Source: Dokdonia sp. 4H-3-7-5
Lineage (GTDB): Bacteria; Bacteroidota; Bacteroidia; Flavobacteriales; Flavobacteriaceae
Direction of reading: 5' to 3'
NCBI RefSeq assembly: GCF_000212355.1
Contig: NC_015496.1
Location: forward strand, 248,001-312,000
Length of the DNA: 64,000 bases
Under the pieces are notes generated by a model. That model was not told the DNA's origin. It did no database searches and was given only the letters and a program-made list of their open reading frames with translations. Shown one piece after another: positions 17,459 through 25,535 of the stretch. The translations under genes were made by a program, and so were the position numbers. Numbering within the stretch: the stretch's first letter is position 1; each line of letters starts with the position of its first letter.

Positions 17459-18812
17459 ACTTCCCTAAGTACGCTTTTATAATTTCATTCCACTCATTAC
17501 TTATGCGAGCTGCGGTTGTGTATGGAATTTTATACAATGCCTCATAATCTGTATATCCAGTTTTGAGAAGTTCTTCAAGATAAAACAACGTAGCATTTAC
17601 GTCACCTTCTCTTGCACTTAAGGATATTGATTGAATAAATGCATCCTGATTATTTGGATTCACAAGTGATCTCAATACGTTGGCAAATAGCAATTGCTCG
17701 ATTTTAGCATCCTTACGCTGTAATATTTTATACTGCAATTCAACCTCAGATTGCACAAATCTCTTCAAACGCATCGCCGACTTGCGTTTTATAATAGCAT
17801 TATCTGTACTGTCTATTTGCATATCAAGTTCGTCCATCTGGTAACTCCACCACCCTAAATTATTAAAGTAACTATTATTCATATCCTCCCGGATGTTATA
17901 TTGAAACTCCTCTGCCATGAGGTCTTCTCCGTAACTATAAATAGTATAGAGGTCACGATTTGATCTATAATTCTTAAGTCTTTTAATATTTTTTAAAAGC
18001 TCTTTTTGCTCGTCGATGTCCAGTCGCTTTTTATACTTGTCTTTAAGCGTTGATACAAAATCATAGGCTTCTAGACCTTCTTGCTTTCGGTACATTGTTT
18101 TACCGAAAGCAAGATCACTATTGTAATAAGATTGAAGTTTCTCATCACTCGTAGTTTCATCTATCAAAATAGCAGTCAGCGCTTCTGCAGTATAGCCTGC
18201 ACTAGGCCAGTCTACACCATCATAAGTGTGATAACTTACTAGATTCTTTCTCAGTCCATAATTACGGCTGTAAGACCTCAACTTGTAATACTGACTACCT
18301 TCATCTGGAGAGAGTAAAGCTATTTTAAGATTCTCATTACTACGCATGCTTTTTTTATCTAAAAATGCATTTCCTATTCCGATGACACCATAAATCGATT
18401 TATCACCCTGTGCTTGAGCCGTAACAACAAGACCATCCCTACCATATCCAGATAAGATAATTTTATCCTCATTAACGGCATACGTTTGAGATAGCTTTTC
18501 TATAAATTCTTTACTTTGATCAATAGCTACAGAAAGGGTATCATTTAACCTGTAGTTAGGACTAGCCACAATACTTTCAGTTAATCCTGCACCTATAGAA
18601 AATTGCTGTACCGCACTAGCTCCTCGCCCTAGTTCATCATAAATCACAACTACAGGATACGTAGCTGTTTCCGTATAATTTGCGGGTAAAAACAAAGAAT
18701 AATCATTTGTTGCATTATCAAAAGTTACCTGTGGGATAACTACCCCTTTTATAGGTGTAGATTGTGCAACTGCAAGTGATGAAATAAACAAGAATATGTA
18801 AAAGTACCGCAT
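17445..18812 (-). CDS. Secreted alpha/beta-hydrolase-like protein, nucleophile apparently missing
   Basis: 455 aa with a signal peptide (MRYFYIFLFISSLAVAQ). Residues about 20-230 look like a feruloyl-esterase/predicted hydrolase fold: YSLFLPANYTETATYPVVVI, then the nucleophile-elbow region at about 145. There the usual G-x-S-x-G reads SGYGRDG, with Gly where Ser is expected. The C-terminal half is helical and charged and is unrecognised. It may be a non-catalytic relative. It is convergent with the 16985 gene and divergent from the M14 peptidase gene. Confidence 0.55.
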   Translation of the reverse strand: MRYFYIFLFISSLAVAQSTPIKGVVIPQVTFDNATNDYSLFLPANYTETATYPVVVIYDELGRGASAVQQFSIGAGLTESIVASPNYRLNDTLSVAIDQSKEFIEKLSQTYAVNEDKIILSGYGRDGLVVTAQAQGDKSIYGVIGIGNAFLDKKSMRSNENLKIALLSPDEGSQYYKLRSYSRNYGLRKNLVSYHTYDGVDWPSAGYTAEALTAILIDETTSDEKLQSYYNSDLAFGKTMYRKQEGLEAYDFVSTLKDKYKKRLDIDEQKELLKNIKRLKNYRSNRDLYTIYSYGEDLMAEEFQYNIREDMNNSYFNNLGWWSYQMDELDMQIDSTDNAIIKRKSAMRLKRFVQSEVELQYKILQRKDAKIEQLLFANVLRSLVNPNNQDAFIQSISLSAREGDVNATLFYLEELLKTGYTDYEALYKIPYTTAARISNEWNEIIKAYLGKSKYY

Positions 18813-18895
18813 AGCGTTTTTTTGATGAGTCTAGCAGGTATCAAAAACCGTGCACAAATAAAGGTAGCACAAAAACAATATTTTTCAGGCACCGA

Positions 18896-18923
18896 TTGTG
18901 CAAAATTTATTTCTGTATTTTTA
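18896..18923 (+). promoter_or_regulatory. Candidate promoter of the M14 peptidase gene
   Basis: TTG (18896-18898), 17-base spacer, TATTTTTA (18916-18923). This fits the Bacteroidetes consensus except for the last base and ends 19 bases before the ATG at 18943. Confidence 0.45.
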
Positions 18924-18942
18924 AGGAATTAAACCAATCCAA

Positions 18943-21480
18943 ATGAAATACAAAATTCTAGTTGTAAGTGTTTTAGTATTCGCTTTCGCGAAAGCGTTAT
19001 CACCTCAACTACACGCACAAGTGTACTTTACAGGAAAGTACGGACCTTTTGACGCTGCAATCCCGTCTCCGGCACAATATCTTGGTTATGAAATAGGTGA
19101 GCAACACACGCGTCACGATCAGATAGTCTCCTATTTTGAAAAACTAGCCGAGTTATCGCCTAGAGCAACGATAAGTGAGTACGGAAGAACACACGAGAAC
19201 AGAAAACTTGTGATGCTTACCGTAACAAACATAAATAATCAAGAGAACCTACCTGCCCTAAAAAAGCAACACCTCGCTTTTGTAGACACCAAGCAACGTG
19301 CGACTAATTATGATGATATTCCTGTTTTTATACAACTTGGGTATAATGTACATGGCAATGAGCCATCCAGCTCTGAAGCCGCCTTGCTCACGGCATATAC
19401 ACTTGTTGCTTCACAACATCTAGAAATAAAAAAATATAGAGAGAACAGTATCATATTTATAGATCCTACCATAAATCCAGATGGGCGTGATCGACATACA
19501 CAGTGGGCAAATAGCTATAAAGGTAGTCCCCTGGTATCTGATAATATAGACGCAGAGCATACCGAGATGTGGCCCCGCGGACGTACTAACCATTACTGGT
19601 TTGACTTAAACCGTGACTGGCTACTTGCGATAAATCCAGAAAGCCGTGGTAAACTAGATTGGTATCACGAGTGGTATCCAAATGTAGTTACAGATTTCCA
19701 CGAGATGGGAACAAACAGCAGTCACTTTTTTGAGCCTATGCTGCCTATTGGGAGTATGAATCCTATTATGCCCAAGGAAAACTATGAAGACCTCAACAAC
19801 CTTTTTGCTCCTTACTTTTCAAGTGCGCTTGATGAGATAGGTAGTTTTTATTTTACAAAGGAATCTTTTGACGGTACCTACCCTGGATATGGATCTTCAT
19901 ATCCGGATCTTCAGGGAGCACTGGCACTTCTTTTTGAACAAGCGAGCAGTCGCGGGCATCTTCAAGACACAGATTTCGGAACTATAAGTTTCCCTTTTAC
20001 CATAAGAAATCAGTACACCTCTGGGATGGCAACTGTTAAGGCTGCAGTAGAGAATAAAGGAACCTTGCGCAAATACCAGCAAGATTTTTTTAAGTCCGCT
20101 TTCGCGAAAGCAAAAACAGATCAAGCCTCCGCTTATGAATTTGGAGACCCTTATGACGCAAACAGAACCAAGGCTTTTATAGACAAGCTACTCAAGCATC
20201 GCATTAAGTTATATGACAAAGGCGATGGACGTTATGTAGTACCTACACAACAAGCACAAAAAAGAATGGTACAATCCTTCTTTGAAACCTATAAAACATA
20301 CAGAGACAGTGTTTATTATGACGCAAGTGCATGGTCTGTGGGCAACTTCTATAATATGCGTTACAAGGGATTGTCTAGCCCACCGAACTTAGGTAACGAA
20401 GTTACGTCTACAGATGAGCTCACTAAAGTTCAAATGGTAACAAAAACAGATTATGCATACCTCATCGATTATGATGATTATAATGCGCCTGCTTTGCTTG
20501 CTTATTTACAGCGTGAAGGTCTAACAGTGGCGACGGCATTTAAACCTTTTACTGCAAAAACAACGAGTGGTAATCGTGACTTCAACTACGGAACGCTTAT
20601 GCTGCCTGTAAGCCGTCAAGAAAAAACTTCAGAAGAAGTGTATCGCATCGTAATAGCTGGACAACAGCAATTTCAAGTACCTATCTATGCGGCAAATACA
20701 GGTTTTAGCATCAAAGGAATTGACTTAGGTAGTCAGAATTTTCAAAAAGTGGATACTCCTAAAGCGCTTATGATTATAGGAGATGGGACAAGTTCATACG
20801 AAGCTGGTGAGATATGGCATTTACTTGATACACGTGTCCACATGCCTATTACAAAAGTGATGAGTAATAACCTTAACAGAGTAGATTTAAGCAAGTACAA
20901 CACAGTAGTAATGGTTTCTGGAAGCTACGGGGATTTATCAAAGCGATTTCAAGAAAATCTCACTTCATGGGTTTCACAAGGGAACACATTGATTACTTCT
21001 GGAACCGCTAGCAGCTGGGCTATCAAATCAAAAATAGCTACTGGAAAACTTACTAAAGAAGTCAAGAAAGATTCTACAAAAACTATTAAGAGAGAGCCTT
21101 ACGTTAATCAAAGACCTAATCGTGGAAAGGAGCGTCTAGGTGGAGCTATTTTTGAAGTAGACCTAGATCTTACTCATCCGCTAGCATTTGGTTATCGCTA
21201 CAAGCAACTACCTGTGTATAAAAATAACAATGTCTGGTTACAACCTAGCAAGAACGAGTATAACACTGTTGCACAATATTCGGCAACGCCTCATATTGAT
21301 GGTTACATTTCTGATAAAAACCTCAATGACTTTATGAAAAAGAGCGCATCTATTGTGGTCTCTCCTAAAGGACGAGGACGCATAGTGATGTTTGCAGATA
21401 ATCCTAACTTTAGAGGAAGCTGGTATGGAACCAATAAGCTCTTCTTAAACGCAATCTTTTTTGGGAGTCTCATTGATTAA
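18943..21480 (+). CDS. Secreted M14-family zinc carboxypeptidase
   Basis: 845 aa. The signal peptide covers about 1-26, and its hydrophobic core contains FAFAKA, encoded by a copy of the dispersed palindrome. The M14 peptidase domain (about 45-370) has the zinc motif HGNEPSSSE (HxxE), substrate-side DPTINPDGRDR, DLNRDW and the third zinc His in DFHEMGTNSS; the catalytic Glu probably lies in LFEQASSRG. The C-terminal half (about 400-845) includes a glutamine-amidotransferase-like fold (ALMIIGDGTSSYEAGEIWHL, VVMVSGSYGDL, GRGRIVMFADNPNFRGSW), usual for this Bacteroidetes subgroup. It acts outside the cytoplasm on peptides. A second palindrome lies at 20095-20114. Confidence 0.88.
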   Translation: MKYKILVVSVLVFAFAKALSPQLHAQVYFTGKYGPFDAAIPSPAQYLGYEIGEQHTRHDQIVSYFEKLAELSPRATISEYGRTHENRKLVMLTVTNINNQENLPALKKQHLAFVDTKQRATNYDDIPVFIQLGYNVHGNEPSSSEAALLTAYTLVASQHLEIKKYRENSIIFIDPTINPDGRDRHTQWANSYKGSPLVSDNIDAEHTEMWPRGRTNHYWFDLNRDWLLAINPESRGKLDWYHEWYPNVVTDFHEMGTNSSHFFEPMLPIGSMNPIMPKENYEDLNNLFAPYFSSALDEIGSFYFTKESFDGTYPGYGSSYPDLQGALALLFEQASSRGHLQDTDFGTISFPFTIRNQYTSGMATVKAAVENKGTLRKYQQDFFKSAFAKAKTDQASAYEFGDPYDANRTKAFIDKLLKHRIKLYDKGDGRYVVPTQQAQKRMVQSFFETYKTYRDSVYYDASAWSVGNFYNMRYKGLSSPPNLGNEVTSTDELTKVQMVTKTDYAYLIDYDDYNAPALLAYLQREGLTVATAFKPFTAKTTSGNRDFNYGTLMLPVSRQEKTSEEVYRIVIAGQQQFQVPIYAANTGFSIKGIDLGSQNFQKVDTPKALMIIGDGTSSYEAGEIWHLLDTRVHMPITKVMSNNLNRVDLSKYNTVVMVSGSYGDLSKRFQENLTSWVSQGNTLITSGTASSWAIKSKIATGKLTKEVKKDSTKTIKREPYVNQRPNRGKERLGGAIFEVDLDLTHPLAFGYRYKQLPVYKNNNVWLQPSKNEYNTVAQYSATPHIDGYISDKNLNDFMKKSASIVVSPKGRGRIVMFADNPNFRGSWYGTNKLFLNAIFFGSLID
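18979..18998. repeat. Dispersed palindrome inside a signal-peptide coding region, 18/20 match
   Basis: It encodes FAFAKAL within the hydrophobic core of the M14 peptidase signal peptide. Confidence 0.88.
20095..20114. repeat. Dispersed palindrome inside a CDS, 17/20 match
   Basis: The second copy in the M14 peptidase gene, read as SAFAKAK, after the peptidase domain. Confidence 0.85.
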
Positions 21481-21516
21481 TTGCTAGCGCAACGTTTGTT
21501 AATGAGATGTGTTTTT

Positions 21517-21536
21517 TATGCTTTCGCGAAAGCGGG
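21517..21536. repeat. Dispersed palindrome, intergenic, 17/20 match
   Basis: Begins 37 bases after the stop of the M14 peptidase gene and ahead of the small membrane protein gene. Confidence 0.85.
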
Positions 21537-21666
21537 ATGTTAAAAATCACAATAAGGCACTACAAGAAACGTTAAGTTAAGATTACTCTTACAGAAAATT
21601 AATATTCTCACACGCAACCTTTTATATAGTTTTGCATCTATATTTTATAACTAACATTATTTCAAG

Positions 21667-21753
21667 ATGCAAGTAGAAATAAAAAACAAACCTATCCTTA
21701 TTGTTTCAGTAATTGTTCTCTCATTATGTGCGTTATTTTTCTTCTTTCTTTAA
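21667..21753 (+). CDS. Very small hydrophobic membrane peptide, 28 aa
   Basis: ATG at 21667. The product starts MQVEIKNKPILIVSVIVLSL and ends in a Phe-rich stretch (CALFFFFL). A short polar head and one membrane-spanning segment are visible. A TAGTTTTG (-7-like) box lies at 21627-21634 and a strong terminator follows the stop by about 30 bases, so the frame fills a plausible minimal transcription unit. No family was recognised. The chance that this is a random frame is real. Confidence 0.4.
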   Translation: MQVEIKNKPILIVSVIVLSLCALFFFFL

Positions 21754-21784
21754 GAACTTAAAATAACTACCTAATTAAAATAAA

Positions 21785-21822
21785 AATGCCCAGTACTCCT
21801 TCGAGTATTGGGCATTTTTGTT
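21785..21822. terminator. Bidirectional intrinsic terminator
   Basis: AATGCCCAgTACTC pairs with GAGTAtTGGGCATT around CTTC, with T-runs on both strands. It serves the plus-strand unit and the convergent ettA gene that ends at 21838. Confidence 0.85.
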
Positions 21823-21837
21823 GCTAACTGCGAGTAC

Positions 21838-23532
21838 TTACGATCTCACTAGTTTTTTATACTTGATACGCTTAGGCATTAGATCTCCACCTAATCTCTT
21901 CTTCTTATTCTCCTCATACTCAGAGAATCCTCCTTCAAAGAAATACACTTGGCTATCTCCCTCAAAAGCAAGAATGTGTGTACAGATACGATCTAAGAAC
22001 CAACGGTCGTGACTAATTACTACGGCACAACCTGCAAAGTTTTCTAGTCCTTCTTCTAGCGCTCTTAATGTATTTACATCAAGGTCGTTTGTAGGCTCAT
22101 CCAGTAGCAGTACGTTTCCTTCTTCTCTTAGTGTCATTGCAAGGTGTAAGCGGTTACGCTCACCTCCAGATAGTGTTGCAACTTTCTTATTTTGCTCACT
22201 TCCTGAGAAGTTAAATCTACTTAAATACGCTCTAGAATTTACTTCCTTCCCTCCCATCATAACAAGCTCTTGCTCGTCTGAGAAGTTTTGCCAGATAGTT
22301 TTATCTGGATCTATGTTACTGTGACTCTGATCTACATATGCGATTTGAGCAGTATCTCCTACGGTAAAGTTTCCTTTATCTGGAGCTTCTTCACCCATGA
22401 TCATTTTAAAGATGGTAGTTTTACCAGCTCCGTTAGGTCCTATCACTCCTACAATACCAGCTTGTGGAAGGTTGAAGTTTAAGTCTTCATACAGTAATTT
22501 ATCACCAAAAGCTTTACTCACTCCTGATGCTTCAATCACATTTGTACCAAGACGTGGCCCATTAGGGATGTAGATTTCTACTTTTTCATCTACTTGCTTC
22601 TGGTCTTGACTCATCATTTTGTCATAGTTCTGTAGACGCGCTTTTTGCTTAGTCTGACGACCTTTTGCTCCTTGACGTACCCAGTCAAGCTCACGCTCTA
22701 AAGTTTTTTGACGTTTTGAAGCTGTTTTACTTTCTTGTGCCATACGCTTAGACTTCTGATCTAACCAAGAAGAGTAATTTCCTTTCCAAGGAATTCCTTC
22801 TCCTCTATCTAGCTCAAGAATCCATCCTGCTACGTTATCAAGGAAATAACGGTCGTGCGTTACTGCAATCACCGTTCCTTTATATTGTGCTAGGTGGTGC
22901 TCTAACCAGTGTACAGACTCTGCATCAAGGTGGTTAGTAGGCTCATCTAGTAATAATACATCTGGCTCTTGTAATAATAATCTACATAAAGCAACGCGAC
23001 GTTTTTCTCCACCAGAAAGTACACCCACTTTTTGATCTGCAGGAGGCGTACGTAGTGCATCCATTGCAATCTCAAGTTTTGTATCTAGTTCCCATGCTCC
23101 GCGTGCATCTATCTCATCTTGTAAGACAGCCTGGCGTGCCATGAGTTTATCCATCTTATCGGCGTCAGAGTATACTTCTTCTAGTCCAAAAGAGTCATTA
23201 ATCTTATTGTACTCATCAAGAATAGCAACCGTTTCGGCAGCTCCTTCTTTTACAATCTCAAGTACAGTTTTTTCTGGATCAAGCTGAGGCTCTTGCTCAA
23301 GGTATCCTACAGAAAATTCTTTATCTGAAGTTACGTCTCCTTGAAAGTTGGTATCTAATCCTGCGATGATTTTCATCAGCGTAGATTTACCAGAACCGTT
23401 AAGACCTAAAATTCCAATTTTAGCTCCATAAAAAAAGCTTAAATAGATTTTCTTAAGTACTGGTGTTTGTGCGCCTGGAAAGGTTTTTGTAACCCCAGAC
23501 ATTGTAAATATTATTTTTTTATCGTCGCTCAT
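21838..23532 (-). CDS. ettA: Energy-dependent translational throttle protein EttA (ABC-F)
   Basis: 564 aa, close to the usual 555. It is a soluble ABC-F ATPase that binds the ribosomal E site and gates the first elongation step according to ATP/ADP. Two ABC cassettes are present: Walker A GLNGSGKST and GPNGAGKTT, signatures LSGGEKRR and LSGGERNR, Walker B LLLDEPTNHLDA and LLLDEPTNDLDV. Between them lies the charged P-site linker (WLDQKSKRMAQESKTASKRQ). There are no membrane segments. A palindrome copy and a TACCTTTG-like box lie upstream. Confidence 0.95.
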   Translation of the reverse strand: MSDDKKIIFTMSGVTKTFPGAQTPVLKKIYLSFFYGAKIGILGLNGSGKSTLMKIIAGLDTNFQGDVTSDKEFSVGYLEQEPQLDPEKTVLEIVKEGAAETVAILDEYNKINDSFGLEEVYSDADKMDKLMARQAVLQDEIDARGAWELDTKLEIAMDALRTPPADQKVGVLSGGEKRRVALCRLLLQEPDVLLLDEPTNHLDAESVHWLEHHLAQYKGTVIAVTHDRYFLDNVAGWILELDRGEGIPWKGNYSSWLDQKSKRMAQESKTASKRQKTLERELDWVRQGAKGRQTKQKARLQNYDKMMSQDQKQVDEKVEIYIPNGPRLGTNVIEASGVSKAFGDKLLYEDLNFNLPQAGIVGVIGPNGAGKTTIFKMIMGEEAPDKGNFTVGDTAQIAYVDQSHSNIDPDKTIWQNFSDEQELVMMGGKEVNSRAYLSRFNFSGSEQNKKVATLSGGERNRLHLAMTLREEGNVLLLDEPTNDLDVNTLRALEEGLENFAGCAVVISHDRWFLDRICTHILAFEGDSQVYFFEGGFSEYEENKKKRLGGDLMPKRIKYKKLVRS

Positions 23533-23586
23533 AGTTTTACTTTAGGCTCTTAGCTGTATGTTTTAAGCTAGTTGGTTTATTGTTAG

Positions 23587-23606
23587 TACGCTTTCGCGAA
23601 AGCGCA
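23587..23606. repeat. Dispersed palindrome, intergenic, 19/20 match
   Basis: In the leader of ettA, 55 bases before its start codon, between the gene and a candidate -7 box (TACCTTTG, minus strand, 23656-23649). Confidence 0.9.
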
Positions 23607-23669
23607 CTGCGTATTATATCTATAATTGTAAAATAGTATTCTACGATGCAAAGGTAATTAGTTACTCAA

Positions 23670-24086
23670 TCATCCCTTAGCATTAATTGGAATATTATGC
23701 TGTGTTAATTGTCTGAGCATTTCTGGTATATCCGCAGGCTCTAAGTACAAGTTCTTTATTCTCTTATTCTTCAATCTTAAAATCAGAGATCTATGTCCCG
23801 TAAAAGCTGTTTTATCTTGAACATAAGCAATTTCCGAAAGGTCAATCTCTTTCTGCCATGAAATGCGAAAAATACTTGAAACACTCAATATTAAAAGTAT
23901 GCCGCCTAATGATCCAGTGATAATAGTGAGAATATCAACATCACTATTATTAAAACTTTTGTAAGCATATAACAAAAGAAACAGCGAAGTAGATAGACTA
24001 CTAAAGAGTAATAGTTTATCCATGTGCTTATCGTTAATGGATATGCTTTCTTCTTTGAGTTTTATATTTTCTAATGTATTTGCCAT
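23670..24086 (-). CDS. Small membrane protein, two helices, PH-like tail
   Basis: 138 aa. A polar N-terminus is followed by two hydrophobic segments (about 25-43 and 52-72) and a soluble tail (ISWQKEIDLSEIAYVQDKTA, LILRLKNKRIKNLYLEPADI) of bacterial PH-like character. It lies 21 bases after pabB on the same strand and may share its transcript. The function is unknown; its layout resembles that of the 16985-17458 protein. Confidence 0.6.
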   Translation of the reverse strand: MANTLENIKLKEESISINDKHMDKLLLFSSLSTSLFLLLYAYKSFNNSDVDILTIITGSLGGILLILSVSSIFRISWQKEIDLSEIAYVQDKTAFTGHRSLILRLKNKRIKNLYLEPADIPEMLRQLTQHNIPINAKG

Positions 24087-24106
24087 AAGTCGTTTAAAGC
24101 ACTAAT

Positions 24107-25408
24107 TTACAAATCTCCTTCTAAAACTGCACGCATCGCTTTTGCTTTAAGCAAGCATTCTTCGTACTCACTATCTGGATCTGATCCTGCAGTGATGGCT
24201 CCACCTACGGAGTATGAGATATATTCATTTTCTGCATTGTATAAAATACTACGTATGACCACATTAAAATCAAAATCTCCATCTGGCGTAAAGTAACCTA
24301 CAGCGCCACTATACAATCCACGTTTTGACTCTTCTTGTGACTCAATAATTTGCATCGCTCGCAACTTTGGAGCGCCTGTCATGCTTCCCATTGGGAAGGT
24401 ACTTCTAATCGCATCTACCGGAGAAATACCAAGACTTAGCGTCGAGGTTACCGTAGAGATCATTTGGTGCACTTGCTTAAAAGGATAAACTTCGCATAGC
24501 TCTTCTACAATTACAGATCCTTTTTGGGCGGTTTTTGATAGGTCATTTCTTACCAAATCTACTATCATGATATTTTCGGAGCGCTCTTTTGAGTTTTCTT
24601 GTAACGCTTTCGCGAAAGCGGTATCCTCCTTTTCATCCACTCCTCGCTTTGCCGTACCTTTTATGGGCTGTGTAACGATCTTACTCCCTATTTTCTTAAT
24701 ATATCGCTCTGGAGAAGCCGAAAGTAAAAACTGATCCTCAAGCTTAAGATAAGTGCCAAATGGCGGCGAACTAATCGCATTAAGGCGTTTGTATATTTTT
24801 AATGGGTTTATGGTTCCCAGCGCATAGAACTCTTGACATAAGTTTGCCTCATAAATATCTCCACGATAAATATGCTGTAACATGCTGCGCACTTTTTCCT
24901 TGTAAGCCTCTTTGTGAATCTTAAGTTTTATGGATAATGGTTGCGCTTGGGAGTTAGTTTCAGAAGATTTGGTGGCAGTTATTTCCTCAAAATCTTCATC
25001 CATCTCATCATCTACCATCCCTAGATATAACATCTCGAGTGTGTTTCCTTTGAGTAAGAATAACTTTTTAGGTTGAAAAAAATGAAGGTCTGCAAAGTCT
25101 AGCTTATCATCATTTTTTGAGGTTAAGCGTTCTGTGTCATTCTTAAGGTCATAACTTAAATAGCCAAATATCCAATCCTTTATCGTACTTTGATACTCCT
25201 CCAGCTGATCAAAAGCACCTTGATAATCAGTCTTTAAACTTGTAAAAGCATCTACTGCAAGAATTGCTTCATACTCGGGATAATTCTGACGTTCGTAGCT
25301 ATTACTATCAAGCCAAACGACCTCTTCAAATTGTTGAGACCACGATAACAATTGCTCTTTAAGCACTGTTATATCACTAATAGAAATAATTTTTGAAGTA
25401 CGATTCAT
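24107..25408 (-). CDS. pabB: Aminodeoxychorismate synthase component I
   Basis: 433 aa. It makes 4-amino-4-deoxychorismate from chorismate for folate synthesis, with a glutaminase partner not in this window. Chorismate-binding motifs: IYEANLCQEFYA, PIKGTAKRG, ENIMIVDLVRNDLSKTA, TFPMGSMTGAPKLRAMQIIE, RGLYSGAVGYF. Length and the lack of a TrpE regulatory N-terminus favour PabB over anthranilate synthase, although the two families are close. A palindrome copy encodes TAFAKALQ in a variable helix just before the ENIMIVDL motif. Confidence 0.88.
   Translation of the reverse strand: MNRTSKIISISDITVLKEQLLSWSQQFEEVVWLDSNSYERQNYPEYEAILAVDAFTSLKTDYQGAFDQLEEYQSTIKDWIFGYLSYDLKNDTERLTSKNDDKLDFADLHFFQPKKLFLLKGNTLEMLYLGMVDDEMDEDFEEITATKSSETNSQAQPLSIKLKIHKEAYKEKVRSMLQHIYRGDIYEANLCQEFYALGTINPLKIYKRLNAISSPPFGTYLKLEDQFLLSASPERYIKKIGSKIVTQPIKGTAKRGVDEKEDTAFAKALQENSKERSENIMIVDLVRNDLSKTAQKGSVIVEELCEVYPFKQVHQMISTVTSTLSLGISPVDAIRSTFPMGSMTGAPKLRAMQIIESQEESKRGLYSGAVGYFTPDGDFDFNVVIRSILYNAENEYISYSVGGAITAGSDPDSEYEECLLKAKAMRAVLEGDL
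24603..24622. repeat. Dispersed palindrome inside pabB, 17/20 match
   Basis: Read as DTAFAKALQ on the coding strand, in the segment between the GTAKRG and ENIMIVDL motifs. Confidence 0.85.
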
Positions 25409-25535
25409 TACTGTAAAAATACATAAGAATCTGTCGCAATTAAATTGATGTTAAAAAACAATTATTAAGTAATTTGCACATAATCCTACCGACTAAGTAG
25501 ACTTATAAAAATCTAACGACTAACATACTGATATT

